DNA of 36,097 bases from Dunaliella salina (GCA_002284615.2 MU069453.1:115745-151841); one strand, 5' to 3'; shown: positions 9,403 through 18,090, counted from the stretch's first letter. Made by a program: numbers and translations. Notes: generated from the letters alone by a model not told the origin.

Positions 9403-10375
9403 ATGAATTTTGGCCGTGGCATGCTGCACGCTCTATGGGGACGTGGACGAGGGCGCTCTCAGCCTGGCCCGGGGCAGCCCTCCCTGGGGCAACTTGTCTT
9501 CCTCCAGGGCATCCTCAGTCTGCACCCACTGCTCAGCCTGGTCAGGCATCAGCACCTGTGCCCAGTTTACGTGAGGCAGTGCACCTGTTGCACAGCATGT
9601 GCATGAGGGCAGTGCACTTATTGCACAGCATTCGCATGAGGGCAGAGCACCTGTTGCACAGCACGCACATGAGTGGGGCAGCAGCAGCAGCAAAGGAGAG
9701 AAGCCAGCAAAGAAACCCAAGAAGCTTCCCATGTCCTGTGTTCCACTGGCAGAGGTGGCAAACTTTGAGGAGGTTGGCCCCAGCATGCCGGGCTGGCCTG
9801 TGTGCATGTGGGCATGCAGCCGGGCTCTGCGCATTGGGGTGAAGGTCAGAGCGCACAAAGCACGATTGGAGAATCACAAGCAGCAGCAGCAGCAGGAAGC
9901 AGCAGCACAGCAAGGCAACAATCGTGTCCAGCTGCTTGCAGCCCCTGGCAGGGAGCAGATGCATCAGAAGTTGCGTCAGAAGCTGGCATGGAGCAGATGC
10001 GTTAGAAGCTGCAGAGGGAACTTGCAATGGTCCTGCACCTCCTCTAGCATCGCCCCATGCTCACAAGCGAGCTGCACCGCTTCCTCTCATGGTATGCAGC
10101 TGACAAACACCATGCCAATGAAGCATTGGAGTCTCAGCCTCGGCTGGGAAATTGTTGGATCACCTGCATCTAACAGCTGCGAAATGAAGAGACTGCATTG
10201 CTCTCATAGAGTTAATATTCAAAGGCAGGATATCTGGCTACGCCAAAATTGTGGCAGAAGAAAAGTTGGGGTGTGCTACACCCCAAATCGTCTCAGACCC
10301 CGTTGTGTGGCACTATGGGGCCTAAGTGGTACACCCCAAAAATCACTAAAAACAACACTGCCTCGATGGTGTTGA
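9403..10375 (+). CDS. candidate low-complexity coding stretch, unrecognised
   Basis: A plus-strand frame is open from about 9599 to 10375 (258 residues). It begins in a 36-bp minisatellite (three copies at about 9575-9675, GTTGCACAGCA core). It continues through a Ser/Lys-rich stretch (SSSSKGEKPAKKPKK), a Gln-rich run from CAG repeats (about 9881-9910), and a 3' half with no visible motif. A second repeat pair (GGAGCAGATGCAT(C/T)AGAAG-like) lies at about 9950-10010. No domain is recognised and the terminal third looks non-coding. If part is an exon, the Lys-rich to LPMSCVPLAEVANFEEVG portion is the best candidate. Confidence 0.2.
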
Positions 10376-10662
10376 GCTTTGAGGTTAGAGCATGTAATAG
10401 GCTTGGATGACAGGTGAGGCTCATGCAGCAAGGTTGTTGACATTGCTTGGCTTGTTGATTCCAGGCGCTCAACTTTGTTCGACGCTGCCTGTCTGATGCC
10501 TCTCAATGTGCTGGAATGTTCTTTCCTGGAAACCCGATGCCAGGTGTCAGATACGTCTCCTTGAAATACTTGGAACATCTTTATATTTGCTCCGACAAGA
10601 TCAATTCCAATAGGGCAGTCAGTCATTGCCATGAAACATTGTTGGTTTTGCCACACTTGCAG
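10376..10662. other. no gene recognised; candidate splice acceptor at its end
   Basis: A minus-strand frame (10276-10656, 126 residues) has no recognisable motif. The stretch ends in TTTTGCCACACTTGCAG (AG at 10661-10662), which fits a 3' splice site. Confidence 0.3.
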
Positions 10663-10814
10663 AGCTACGCCGTCACAAGCGTGCTTTCCTGAAGCTGGCC
10701 ACCAAGGTCACCTTTGCGCGCTTACAAGATGGGGATGCTGCTAAGCGTACATTTGTAGATTATTTGATATCAAACGTAGCAGGGGCTTCCAGGCCTCCTC
10801 GGCAAGTTGTCTAA
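10663..10814 (+). CDS. candidate terminal exon, basic ~50-residue peptide
   Basis: Read in phase 2 after the acceptor at 10661-10662, the frame is open for about 50 codons and ends at TAA (10812-10814). The peptide starts LRRHKRAFLKLATKVTFARL and ends RPPRQVV. It has a basic amphipathic first half, balanced codon use and no low complexity, unlike the surrounding frames. It is too short to appear as a long ORF and has no ATG. I do not recognise the family. It could be the last exon of a host gene or another retroelement fragment. Confidence 0.35.
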
Positions 10815-10904
10815 GGCTTCTGATGACGTGCAGTTTGCTAATTAGCTTGACACAAAATGACAGATTGATTGTAAATACTGCTGAGATAACCTGCAAAGGT
10901 AAGA

Positions 10905-11420
10905 AAAAAAGGAAAAACTTATGTTGAACCACGCCGGCAGTGGAAATACTCCCATATCAATTAAATAAAGGAGACACCTAGGGCCGAGGCACCATGTGTC
11001 CACCCCGCCAAAGGAAGAAAAAGACAAGTCCATGAGGATTACTAAGGTAAGTAGGTTGGTTACCAGGAGCACCTCGTACCTCTACTTGCTGATGAGGGTT
11101 AAAAGAAGTATACTCGAAAGCTTGTTTGATGCTGGCAAGTCTGTTAGGTAAGATTAAATCGCTATTTTTGCCTATATGGGCAGCTGAGCGTTGCAACTTG
11201 AAGTTTGTAAATTTTGTTAGGGGTTCTCCCCTTAATGCACGCGGCCTTTGGCTTGCTCAGACTTTTCTTTTCTTTTTTGAAGTTTGTAAGCATTCTGGAC
11301 AGAATGTGTATGAAGCTTCAGGTAAACTTGGTGGCTGACCTTGTGAGTGTAATGACCAAACTCTTCAAGAGGCTCAATGTGTGAGGAGTGTAAATGACCC
11401 CGCCTACACGTTATGAGGCG
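10905..11420 (-). mobile_element. RLE-B2 3' fragment, itself interrupted
   Basis: The minus strand carries the RLE-B2 C-terminal coding end (residues like IEPLEEFG and LKLHTHSVQNAYKL, 11232-11447). It then carries the 3' untranslated region, whose plus-strand landmarks are GGAGACACCTAGGGCCGAGG, CTCCCATATCAATTAAA and an A/G-rich tail at 10898-10915. It aligns with the 35008-35500 copy. A further insertion (11211-11276) splits it. Confidence 0.8.
11211..11276 (+). mobile_element. 66-bp tail-T insertion with 13-bp target-site duplication
   Basis: The 66-bp insert contains GGGGTTCTCCCCTTAATGCA, then GCGGCCTTTGGCTTGC, and ends in TTTTCTTTTCTTTT. It is bounded by TTGAAGTTTGTAA at 11198-11210 and again at 11277-11289. 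It matches the last part of the insertions at 27412 and 30282, so it is an extremely 5'-truncated retroposition product lying within an RLE-B2 copy. Confidence 0.8.
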
Positions 11421-11451
11421 TATATACAAGTGCAGACATGACAACATGGAA

Positions 11452-11520
11452 AGAAATGAAAGGAATAACTACGTTGGCAGCAAAAAAAAATCCCCACATC
11501 AGTTAAGGCAAAGAGGATTC
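11452..11520 (-). mobile_element. RLE-B2 3' tail fragment
   Basis: On the plus strand, AACTACGTTGGCAG, an A-run, TCCCCACATCAGTTAAGG and CAAAGAGGAT match the RLE-B2 3' terminus at 35025-35065. Only about 70 bp is present. Confidence 0.65.
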
Positions 11521-11538
11521 AGGGTTTACAATACAAGG

Positions 11539-12581
11539 CAAACACTTCAGATTGGTTAGGTTAGGTTGGGTTACATAGGTTTTGGCCTTTAGCCAGGTGG
11601 TGTGACTGATGAGCCGGCTGGTCCCTGACAGCCTCTCAAAAACATCCATAATATCAGGTATGAACTTGTACAACTGGTTCGACTCTTGACTCAAAAATTG
11701 GAAAACGTCCTCATTGCTAACCTCAGAATAGTAAAAACCAGAAGCACCAAGGGAAATTATTGTTTGTGGCGAAGCTTCAAAGAAAAGATGTGCATAATTG
11801 TTTCGAATAGCATGCACACTTTCACAGTTGCAAAGGAAAAGAGAATGTTTCTCGTCTTGCAGATCATTCAAGTCACACAGGTCACAATGGCCATTGTAGA
11901 AAAGAAACACTACGTAGGCAGAGAAACTCTTCCTACATCAATTAAGGAAATGAAGACACATTGGCTCAAAAAAGAGCCGTTTGCCCCCTCCACCACAAGG
12001 TATGAAAAAGAGAATGCAAATGTGGATCAGGAGGGTTACTAGAAGCACCTGGCTCTAGAACCTGACAGTGGAAAGTATTCTTGTTTTCAATAGCGCAGTG
12101 TGTGGAGACTAATTTGTGGGCATATTGAACAGAATGGGCATGAAGTTGCCATTGTTCTCAGGCTGCCAACAAGCTCTTTCAACTCCAGAGTGTGAGTACG
12201 CAGTCTAAAACGGGAGACATTCCGTTGTATTCGCCTACTCAGATCAAGATTGAGACACCTAGGCACCTTGCACGGGCAATCAGTAGCATTCAACGGACCC
12301 AAAGGAGAAGCAAACCACCGATGATTGGAGGCCCGCTTATGACAGTGCCCTCTTGGCTCAGCACTTTCTAAATCGCCCCACACTTGACACAACTGCCCGC
12401 GCAAATCAGTAGCAAAACCTTTGATATTAATAGCCGTTCCTGCCAGCACAGCCTGTGTGTACTCTTCTCGTTTCTCCAGACCCCTGAAGGACTCCAAGAA
12501 CTCAGCTGACCAACACTTCACACCAGGCATCACACTCAGTGCCTTGTCAGCCCTCATCACTTTCCAAACACTTCAGATTGG
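11539..12581 (-). mobile_element. LINE-D insertion with 17-bp target-site duplication
   Basis: CAAACACTTCAGATTGG occurs at 11539-11555 and 12565-12581 and flanks about 1.0 kb. On the minus strand the element reads a C-terminal LINE region: KCWSAEFLESFRGLEK at the start, then NVSRFRLRTHTLE, then CDLCDLNDLQDEKHSLFLC (CxxC, His and Cys ligands) and a roughly 90-residue helical-looking tail. It ends in AACCTAACCTAACC next to the duplication, a short-repeat 3' tail typical of non-LTR elements. The frame shifts between the RFRL and CDLC segments and is split by a nested RLE-B copy, so it is dead. The reverse transcriptase itself is absent (5' truncation). Confidence 0.85.
11898..12147 (-). mobile_element. 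RLE-B 3' fragment nested in LINE-D, 8-bp duplication
   Basis: A 250-bp RLE-B 3' end (plus-strand CACTACGTAGGCAGAGAAAC through GGCATATTGAACAGAATGGG) lies between two copies of GCCATTGT, at 11890-11897 and 12148-12155. It includes the last codons of the RLE-B protein, both 3' hairpins and a short pyrimidine-rich tail on the minus strand. It interrupts the LINE-D frame just before the CDLC knuckle. Confidence 0.88.
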
Positions 12582-13540
12582 CAGCCTTGCAGAGCCCTGC
12601 AGAAAAGACCCTTTTGCAGCGTTGTGGCCGCCGGAAAAAAATAACTGTTCAATTCACCACAATTTAGGGGTCGTGTGCAGAAAGAAGAGAAGAAGACCCT
12701 CTTGCATTTCAGAAGGAATCCATCTTGCGTTTAGGGATCATGTGCAGAAGCAGAACCGTAAGACCCTCTTACGCGCTGTGGCCGCAGCCCTGATGACATC
12801 AGCTCCATTGTACTCGTATGGGTTTACAGAGCTTACAGAGTGAGCTGAGCCATCAGTTACAACGTTTGACTGCTAGGCTGCCAGAAAAAAAAGCCGTGAT
12901 ACACAAAGATAAGAAAAGAAATACTACGTTGGCAGAAAAGCTCTCCCCAGGAGGGCCTATATCGATTAAGGAAAAGGAGACAGATTGGCTCATTAAGAGC
13001 AGTGAGTCCCCTGCACCACAAGATTTGAGATAGGACAGGCTGGTACGCAAAAACACAAGGGAAATCGTACTCTTGTGCTAGTAAGGTGGCCGCCAGAAAA
13101 ATGTCTGTTCGATGGACTGCAGTTTGGGGATCATACGCAAGAGCAAACAGCAAAGTTTTTTGGGTAAGGTCTCATGCACAGGCAGCCAGCAAGCTCTGAT
13201 TCTATTGTATTTCCACGGACCACAAGACCCTCCCTCTGTGTTCAGACACAATTTCTTAAACAGCATGCTTTCCAACACAAACTGCACGACTGGGCTTTGT
13301 AATTAAAGGAAGCTACTCCAAGTCGCCTTTTTTGAGAGTACTCTGGTGGATGAAACGATGCATCGTGCTAGAGAAAGGGCTACTGGCTGTTTGGATACAT
13401 TACAATACAGACAAACGCAGGATGTCATGATTAGAGCACACTATTTCTTGGTTTGCCATTGTTGTAGTCCTCAAAAGGAATTGAATTCCTCAAGGCTGCC
13501 GGAAGTGAAGTAAAGCAAAGTCTACGCTGGTACTTACCAG
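12582..13540. other. no gene recognised; dispersed ~60-bp repeat
   Basis: GTGGCCGCC(G/A)GAAAAA followed by CTGTTC..., a purine-rich stretch and GGG(G/A)TC(G/A)T occurs at about 12627-12690 and 13086-13145, with a partial copy near 12735. (A/T)AGACCCTC motifs recur nearby. No supported gene. Confidence 0.4.
12905..13035 (-). mobile_element. RLE-B 3' tail fragment
   Basis: Plus-strand landmarks are ACTACGTTGGCAGAAAAGCT, GGAGACAGATTGGCTCATTA, GAGCAGTGAGTCCCCTGCAC and CACAAGAT. The order matches the reversed 3' untranslated region of RLE-B. About 130 bp, diverged, with no clear duplication. Confidence 0.75.
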
Positions 13541-13645
13541 CGTGCATTAAGGAAAGACCCAACATGTTAGCACTGGCACTAACAGTGAGCCCCACCAAAG
13601 AAGGCTAGCTATGAGCAGCCCAGCTAATGAGGGTCCGGCGGGTCG

Positions 13646-14470
13646 TCAACCATCCGTCCGGCTGCGCGTCTCGCTGTCCTGTGCGCAGCCCTCCCTGTAG
13701 CCCCCTCCCCCAAACGCCCATTGCTTATCCAATTGGATAGCATTTTTGGTGTTGTGAATTTTTATTAGGGACTTTACAGCGTGATAGTGGAGTTCTCTGG
13801 CAGTTTTGTGTGCTTTGTCTTTGGTCAGGCCAAGTTTGCAGAGGGGATCAATAGTGTAGGGATTGAAGATAGTTCCTGCAACTCCAATTAGTATGGTATG
13901 TAGTGTGACTCTGTTATTGCGGTGTGTGCCCCGAAGAGATCTTGTGCGTAAGCTTTCAATGGTGTATTTGCGCTGATTTTGCGCAGTGTGGAGAGTTTGT
14001 TCAGGTTTGGTGTCAGAACAAAATTTGAGCTCAATGAGGTGGATATGGATATCTCTGTCTCTGGGATTCTTATCCTGCGGGAGATGTGTGGAGTCTCTGC
14101 CTTCGAGGGGTAAAACTATAATGCCATCAGGGCAACTGAGCTGCGTGTGTGGTGGTTGTCTGGATGGAAACAGCCAATGTGGAATGTGTCGATGGACAGT
14201 GTTTGGAATTTCCATGTCCAGGGAGCGTAGCCTCTCTGAATTATATGCATCTATAGAGACGATGTAAGATATTCCTTTGCTTATTGCTTCACCACAGATG
14301 CTGAGTGCTTGATGGTGGCAATTGATATTCATTCTATTTATCTGTGGGTGAGTGCACCTGAGTAGGGTATGGGAGGTGCTATCAGGTGTACCACAAAGAG
14401 GGCAATGAGAAGGCCCAGGGTAGCCACTAAAGCATCTGGCATGTATGCCATTGTAAAGGTGTCCGTTCGA
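13646..14470 (-). pseudogene. RLE-A CCHC knuckle and PD-(D/E)XK endonuclease
   Basis: After a frameshift between about 14412 and 14470, one frame reads CPLCGTPDSTSHTLLRC (C-x2-C-x8-H-x4-C). It then runs open for 228 residues (14332-13646). SCPDGIIVLP (about 14110-14137) and HLIELKFCSD (about 14015-14043) give the PD...ExK pair of a restriction-like endonuclease, about 30 residues apart. A conserved C-terminal domain follows (TLHTILIGVAGTI, DPLCKLGLTKDKAHKTAREL). In LINEs with this nuclease it nicks the target and starts target-primed reverse transcription. The final residues look like read-through into the 3' untranslated region. Confidence 0.85.
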
Positions 14471-14769
14471 TTCTTGAGGACATTGGTTTGTTCTTTGAGA
14501 GTCACAGCTTTCATGTGCCAGAAAGCATTACTAATTTTTGGATTGGCAGTGGGGTGAGAATTGGATATTCTGAGCAGGTTCTGCCAATTTTGGTAGGTAT
14601 ATGTGCTGAGGTTTGCTGTGCCTAATTTGTGTTTTTCATGCATTACTTGTTTCAGTTTGTCCTGGAGGTTTGAAAGGGGCAAGTATTCTGTGTGAGAGCT
14701 ATGTGTTGTGACAGATGCAGCAAGCCAATAGAGATGGAAGAAAGGAGTTTCTGCCTGGTTGAGTGAGGT

Positions 14770-15202
14770 GTTAGCTTCATCAGGTAGCATAGCTGCTTGA
14801 TGAGCAAGGGCATCTGCGCTTTCATTGCCAAGGATGCCACAGTGTGATTTTACTTTGTAGAAGTGGACAGGGCCTTCTGAAGCATTAATGCAGGCTATGA
14901 TTCCTTTGAGCAGTAGTGCATGTAAGTGCGTGGACATATCCATGGGTTTCAGAAGCTTGTTTTTATTCTGATAAAGTGCTGAAGAACTGTCAGTCGCAAT
15001 TGAAGTGTGCCCTTGCTGTAGAGCTATCAGAATTGCCAGCGAGCTCTGCTCTGTTAATAGTATAAGTGGGACCATGGCCCTCAGGATTTATTGTGCAGGT
15101 GACAGTTTCAGAGGAGGAGTTGTCTTCCGGGATGAAAAAGGATGCTCCTGCTTGCTGTGCATTCTTGTTGTTGGACTTTATGACACTGCCATCTGTATAT
15201 GT
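14770..15202 (-). pseudogene. RLE-A RNase H domain, frameshifted
   Basis: All type-I RNase H landmarks are present on the minus strand. TYTDGSV (about 15182-15202) has the first Asp, NRAELA (about 15038-15055) the catalytic Glu, IATDSSSALY (about 14975-15003) the second Asp, and HCGILGNESADALAH (about 14800-14843) the His and last Asp. A one-base insertion right after the Glu motif (about 15036) puts the two halves in different frames, so the enzyme is inactive here. RNase H in LINEs removes the RNA strand after reverse transcription. Related fragments occur at 23536-24100, 25472-25640 and 31384-31440. Confidence 0.9.
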
Positions 15203-16599
15203 TAAGTGTCGCCAGCCTGGGATCTTTGGGTGCAGGGGTTGCAGGTATGCTTGCACGTTAGGTGTGATGGTTCTTTGTTGGCTGCAGACTTCAAAAATGT
15301 TGTGCGTGTCATGATGCAAAAGTGCAAATTTCTTCCTCCATGTGCAGGGTGCTTTGAAAGAGAGGGTAGTGTTTTGATTTTCTGCAGGCTGTTGACTGCT
15401 TTTGTGGCACCAGTGTCCTACATGGATCTCCTGTTTTAAATCCTCGAGCCAATTTGGGTTATTATGGAAGAGCTCTTGCTTTCCCTCATTGTTCCAAATG
15501 GCAATCAGTTGCATGTGTTTCATATTTTTTTCAGGAGGAGCAAGAGGGGTTAGGTAGGCTTGGGGTGGCTGGAATGTTAGGCATCCTGAGGGGAATTTGG
15601 CTAGGATTGTGGCATGGTCTGGGTAACAAGTGAGCCAGCGCATGTATCCTTTTTTGGTCCATCCCATCTGGCTGGGGAGGAGCATGAAGGCGGCCGTTGG
15701 GGTAGTTGTGCCAGTGATTGAAGACAGGGCATGCATGACAAAGTAGTAGATGAATTCGTCATCATGTGGAGATTGGCAAAAGGAGAAGCCTGTGAATTTG
15801 GTTCCAAACATATCAGTGTTGGCCCCAAAAACTCTCTCTCGAGCAAAGGGGCTCCAGTATGTTTGAAGTGCATGTCATAATTAAGGGGGCTCGCAAGTTT
15901 TTTTTGGGTAACTAGCGCACAGCGCGTGAGAGCTGTAAGAATATGTACTAGTATGCGCAAAGAACTTGATTCTTTTATTTTTCGATTGTCTTTTCCAAGA
16001 TGGGAAGTGTACCTGTGTAGAAGACCCATAATTTCTGTTGCTTCATTTTGAACAGGGGGCTGAATTGAAGTGTGTAGACCAGCTTGTCTGGCCGCACTGT
16101 ATGCTTGAAGCAAAATTTGAAGACGGTGAGGGATGATAATGCCTGCGCATTTCCCTTTGGTGTCATAAATGCAAACAGCTTGAGTGGTGAATGTAAGAGG
16201 GATTTTTGGTAGTTCATCAGAATCCTTGTTGGATCCTGGTACCATGAGATCCACGTTTCTCAGCCAAATTTCACATCGATTTGTTGGTATGATGTCTGTC
16301 CGGGGATTTGTAGTCTCGAGGTCAAAGCGCGCCTTGTTGCGCATGGTGTGGCCCTGGGTTGTGAGCCAGTGCCTGTTTGGAGGCTGTGTGGCTCCCTCAA
16401 AACCTTGATGAGTGAGGTTGTCTACAGTGTCGTCAGCAGGTGGTGGGTGTTGTTGTGGAGGAGAAAAGTTGTCTGTATGAGATTGCTCGAATCTGTGGAC
16501 ATGCTCCTTGAAATCTGGATGTTCAAGGAGCATAGAAGTCGGTTCCCAAGTGGGCTGCCAGGTAATTTTGACCATTTCTGTTTCTTCTGCTGTCTTGGT
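15203..16599 (-). pseudogene. RLE-A module: chromo-like tail and unassigned region
   Basis: The frame starts just after the PHD with ITWQPTWEPTSMLLEHPDF, which resembles the C-terminal half of a chromodomain (WEP plus the closing helix). It runs on as a 352-residue open frame to 15601. Midway is an unassigned conserved-looking block (CEIWLRNVDLMVPG, then CAGIIIPHRLQILLQAY). Near 15842 the frame slips and the other frame reads RVFGANTDMF, FTGFSF, PHDDEF, TAAFMLLPS and FPSGCLTFQPP. From memory this pattern recalls adenine-methyltransferase-like modules in algal mobile elements. The diagnostic (D/N)PP(Y/F) motif is not seen, so function is left open. Confidence 0.5.
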
Positions 16600-17371
16600 A
16601 CGCTGTCTTTTTTGAGGATTAGTAAGGTGGGCGCAAGAAGGGCATTCCCAAGTGGACATTTGGTCTGCCTGGATGCGCTGTGATGGGGTGCAGAGGTTGT
16701 GGTGGAGTAGTCATTTCCAGTGATATGTGCGCTGGCATGTGTCACATTGAGGCATGTCAGCAAAGTTATGTTCTTCATGTTCCATGCTGGTGGGAGTCCA
16801 GCAGATCTGGCAGGTATCATCTTCTATTTGGCTTCTGGGGAAGGGCTCAAGATGAGCTACTGTGATGCCTGTTTTACAAAGGATTGGCAGAGCCCACCTT
16901 TCAATTATCATTGGCTCCCAACGAATGAGGTATTGTGATTGCGAGTGTGTGGCTGCGGTACTTTTTTTCTTTTCCTGCTTAGCATTTGCCAGTTAAGGAT
17001 GGCTTGGATTTGAAATTCGTATTTAAAGACGGTTTGTATGGCAGAAGGACCCTGGAACTGTGCATGCCTCTTTTTATGGTCTCTCAAGTTTTTAGCATTG
17101 ATGGAGTTTGTATGCATTGTGGGTGAATTGACCCCTGTGACTTCATTGGGGCAGGTGAGGAATCTTGTGGAGTTGAATTTGTTTTTTTTGTGATTTGGGT
17201 TTCTGGAGTAGTTTGCATTTGATGAGGGCTTTGCAAGGCTGAACTCGGTCGCTTGTTGCTGTGACTGTCTTGAGTGGATGGAGCAGGTGGATTTTGTTGA
17301 GAGCTCCACGACCAGCCAAAGGGTTTATGCTGGGTGAGTAGGTATAAAGAGTTGCAATTTATTTGTCTGAG
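16600..17371 (-). pseudogene. RLE-A module: chromodomain-like segment plus PHD finger
   Basis: On the minus strand a frame reads YEFQIQAILNWQ, then a Lys/Arg run, then after a one-base slip in an A-rich tract SQYLIRWEP, the pattern of a chromodomain core. The new frame continues to a PHD finger: CQIC, then about 20 residues, CDTC, TYHW, and finally WECPSC, which fits the C4HC3 spacing. The sixth zinc ligand, expected two residues after the His-Trp pair, is an in-frame TGA. Upstream, CPNEVTG...RDHKKRH looks like a degraded zinc-binding patch. Chromodomains and PHD fingers bind histone tails, so the element's protein may have been guided to chromatin; that role is inference. Confidence 0.65.
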
Positions 17372-17377
17372 TTCTGG

Positions 17378-17726
17378 AGCTTTGTTGGGGTATTACACTG
17401 AGCATACCCTGAAGCAACTCATACATCTAGGATTGGATCAACAGCGTGCCACAAAACTTGCTCAACAACTTCATGCCCATTCTGTTCAATATGCCCACAA
17501 ACTAGTCACCATCCGCCGCGCTATTGAAAACAAGAATACTTCCCACAGCCAGGCTCTAGAGCCAGGTGCTTCTAATAACCCTCCAGACCCACATTAGCAT
17601 TCTCATTTTCATACCTTGTGGTGAAGGGGGCACACGGCTCTTTTTTTGAGCCAATGTGTCACCTTTTCCTTAATTGATGTAGGGAGAGTTTCTCTGCCTA
17701 CGTAGCTTTTCTTTTCTTTTCTTTTC
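17378..17726 (+). mobile_element. RLE-B 3' fragment nested in RLE-A
   Basis: A 349-bp RLE-B 3' end begins in the C-terminal coding part (EHTLKQLIHLGLDQQRATKL, ending PPDPH-stop at 17597). It then has the GGCTC...GAGCC and GTAGGGAGAG...CTCTGCCTAC hairpins and a (CTTTT)n tail at about 17706-17726. TTCTGG at 17372-17377 and 17727-17732 is the target-site duplication. Removing the insert restores one continuous RLE-A frame. Confidence 0.88.
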
Positions 17727-17732
17727 TTCTGG

Positions 17733-18090
17733 GGTCGGCATCAGTGTTTGTGAAAGCGTGGTCAATAGTGGCTTTGCCGAGATTATTGCAGTTTGCAAGA
17801 GACACAAGCCTGTTGAGAGCAATAGTCTGCTTCTTCTTGATGGTGTGATGGTAGGATTTCAGAACTTTGGCATTTAAGACATGTGTGTGCTCATGTGATA
17901 GAATAGAGAAGAAGTTTGAAATGCCAGCTTCCATGAGAGGATGTACGATGCAATTGATCAGTCTTGGGAGTTCTCGGGTTTTTGGTGTCCAGAGGATGTT
18001 TGCTGCCGGAAAAAAAGTACGTGCTTGGCGCATGCAAAAAAATTAAATTTGCTCATGTTTTATGCGGCAAGCCATGTTGATGTTTCTCAT
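17733..18090 (-). pseudogene. RLE-A 5' segment, possible reverse-transcriptase thumb
   Basis: The minus strand reads WTPKTRELPRLINCIVHPLM, followed by LNAKVLKSYH and KKQTIALNRLVSLAN, a helical Leu/His-rich segment. If the nested RLE-B fragment and one duplication copy are removed, its frame continues directly into the downstream RLE-A frame with a single TAA stop, so it belongs to the same protein. By position it could be the end of the reverse transcriptase, but no diagnostic motif is present. Upstream (above about 18090) the element is lost or replaced by RLE-B copies. Confidence 0.45.

Larger units (their letters stand above)
13541..18090 (-). mobile_element. RLE-A non-LTR retroelement, long decayed copy
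   Basis: This is the longest retroelement copy in the window. Read on the minus strand it gives, in order, an unrecognised segment (17733-18090), a C...HxxxxH patch and chromodomain-like segment (about 16900-17130), a PHD finger (about 16640-16850), a second chromo-like segment (about 16490-16570), an unassigned region with a possible methyltransferase-like module (15203-16490), RNase H (about 14800-15202), a CCHC knuckle (about 14350-14411) and a PD-(D/E)XK endonuclease (about 13980-14140). The 3' end at 13542 is shared with the copy at 8821. No reverse transcriptase with a catalytic YxDD box is visible. At least four frameshifts and two in-frame stops show it is inactive. A 349-bp RLE-B fragment is nested at 17378-17726. 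RNase H plus a C-terminal PD-(D/E)XK nuclease recalls the Dualen/RandI elements of Chlamydomonas; that link is from memory and untested. Confidence 0.85.

Noticed and set aside
10276..10656. Minus-strand 126-residue frame
   Set aside because: No motif, biased composition and overlap with other equally open frames; not supported as a gene.
11552..11572. TTAGGTTAGG motif resembling telomere repeats
   Set aside because: Only two or three units, lying exactly at the 3' end of the LINE-D element next to its target-site duplication, so it is the element's tail.
12087..12150. CPFCSIC in the LINE-D frame as a zinc knuckle
   Set aside because: These residues come from reading the nested RLE-B fragment out of frame; the true LINE-D knuckle is the CDLC segment near 11870.
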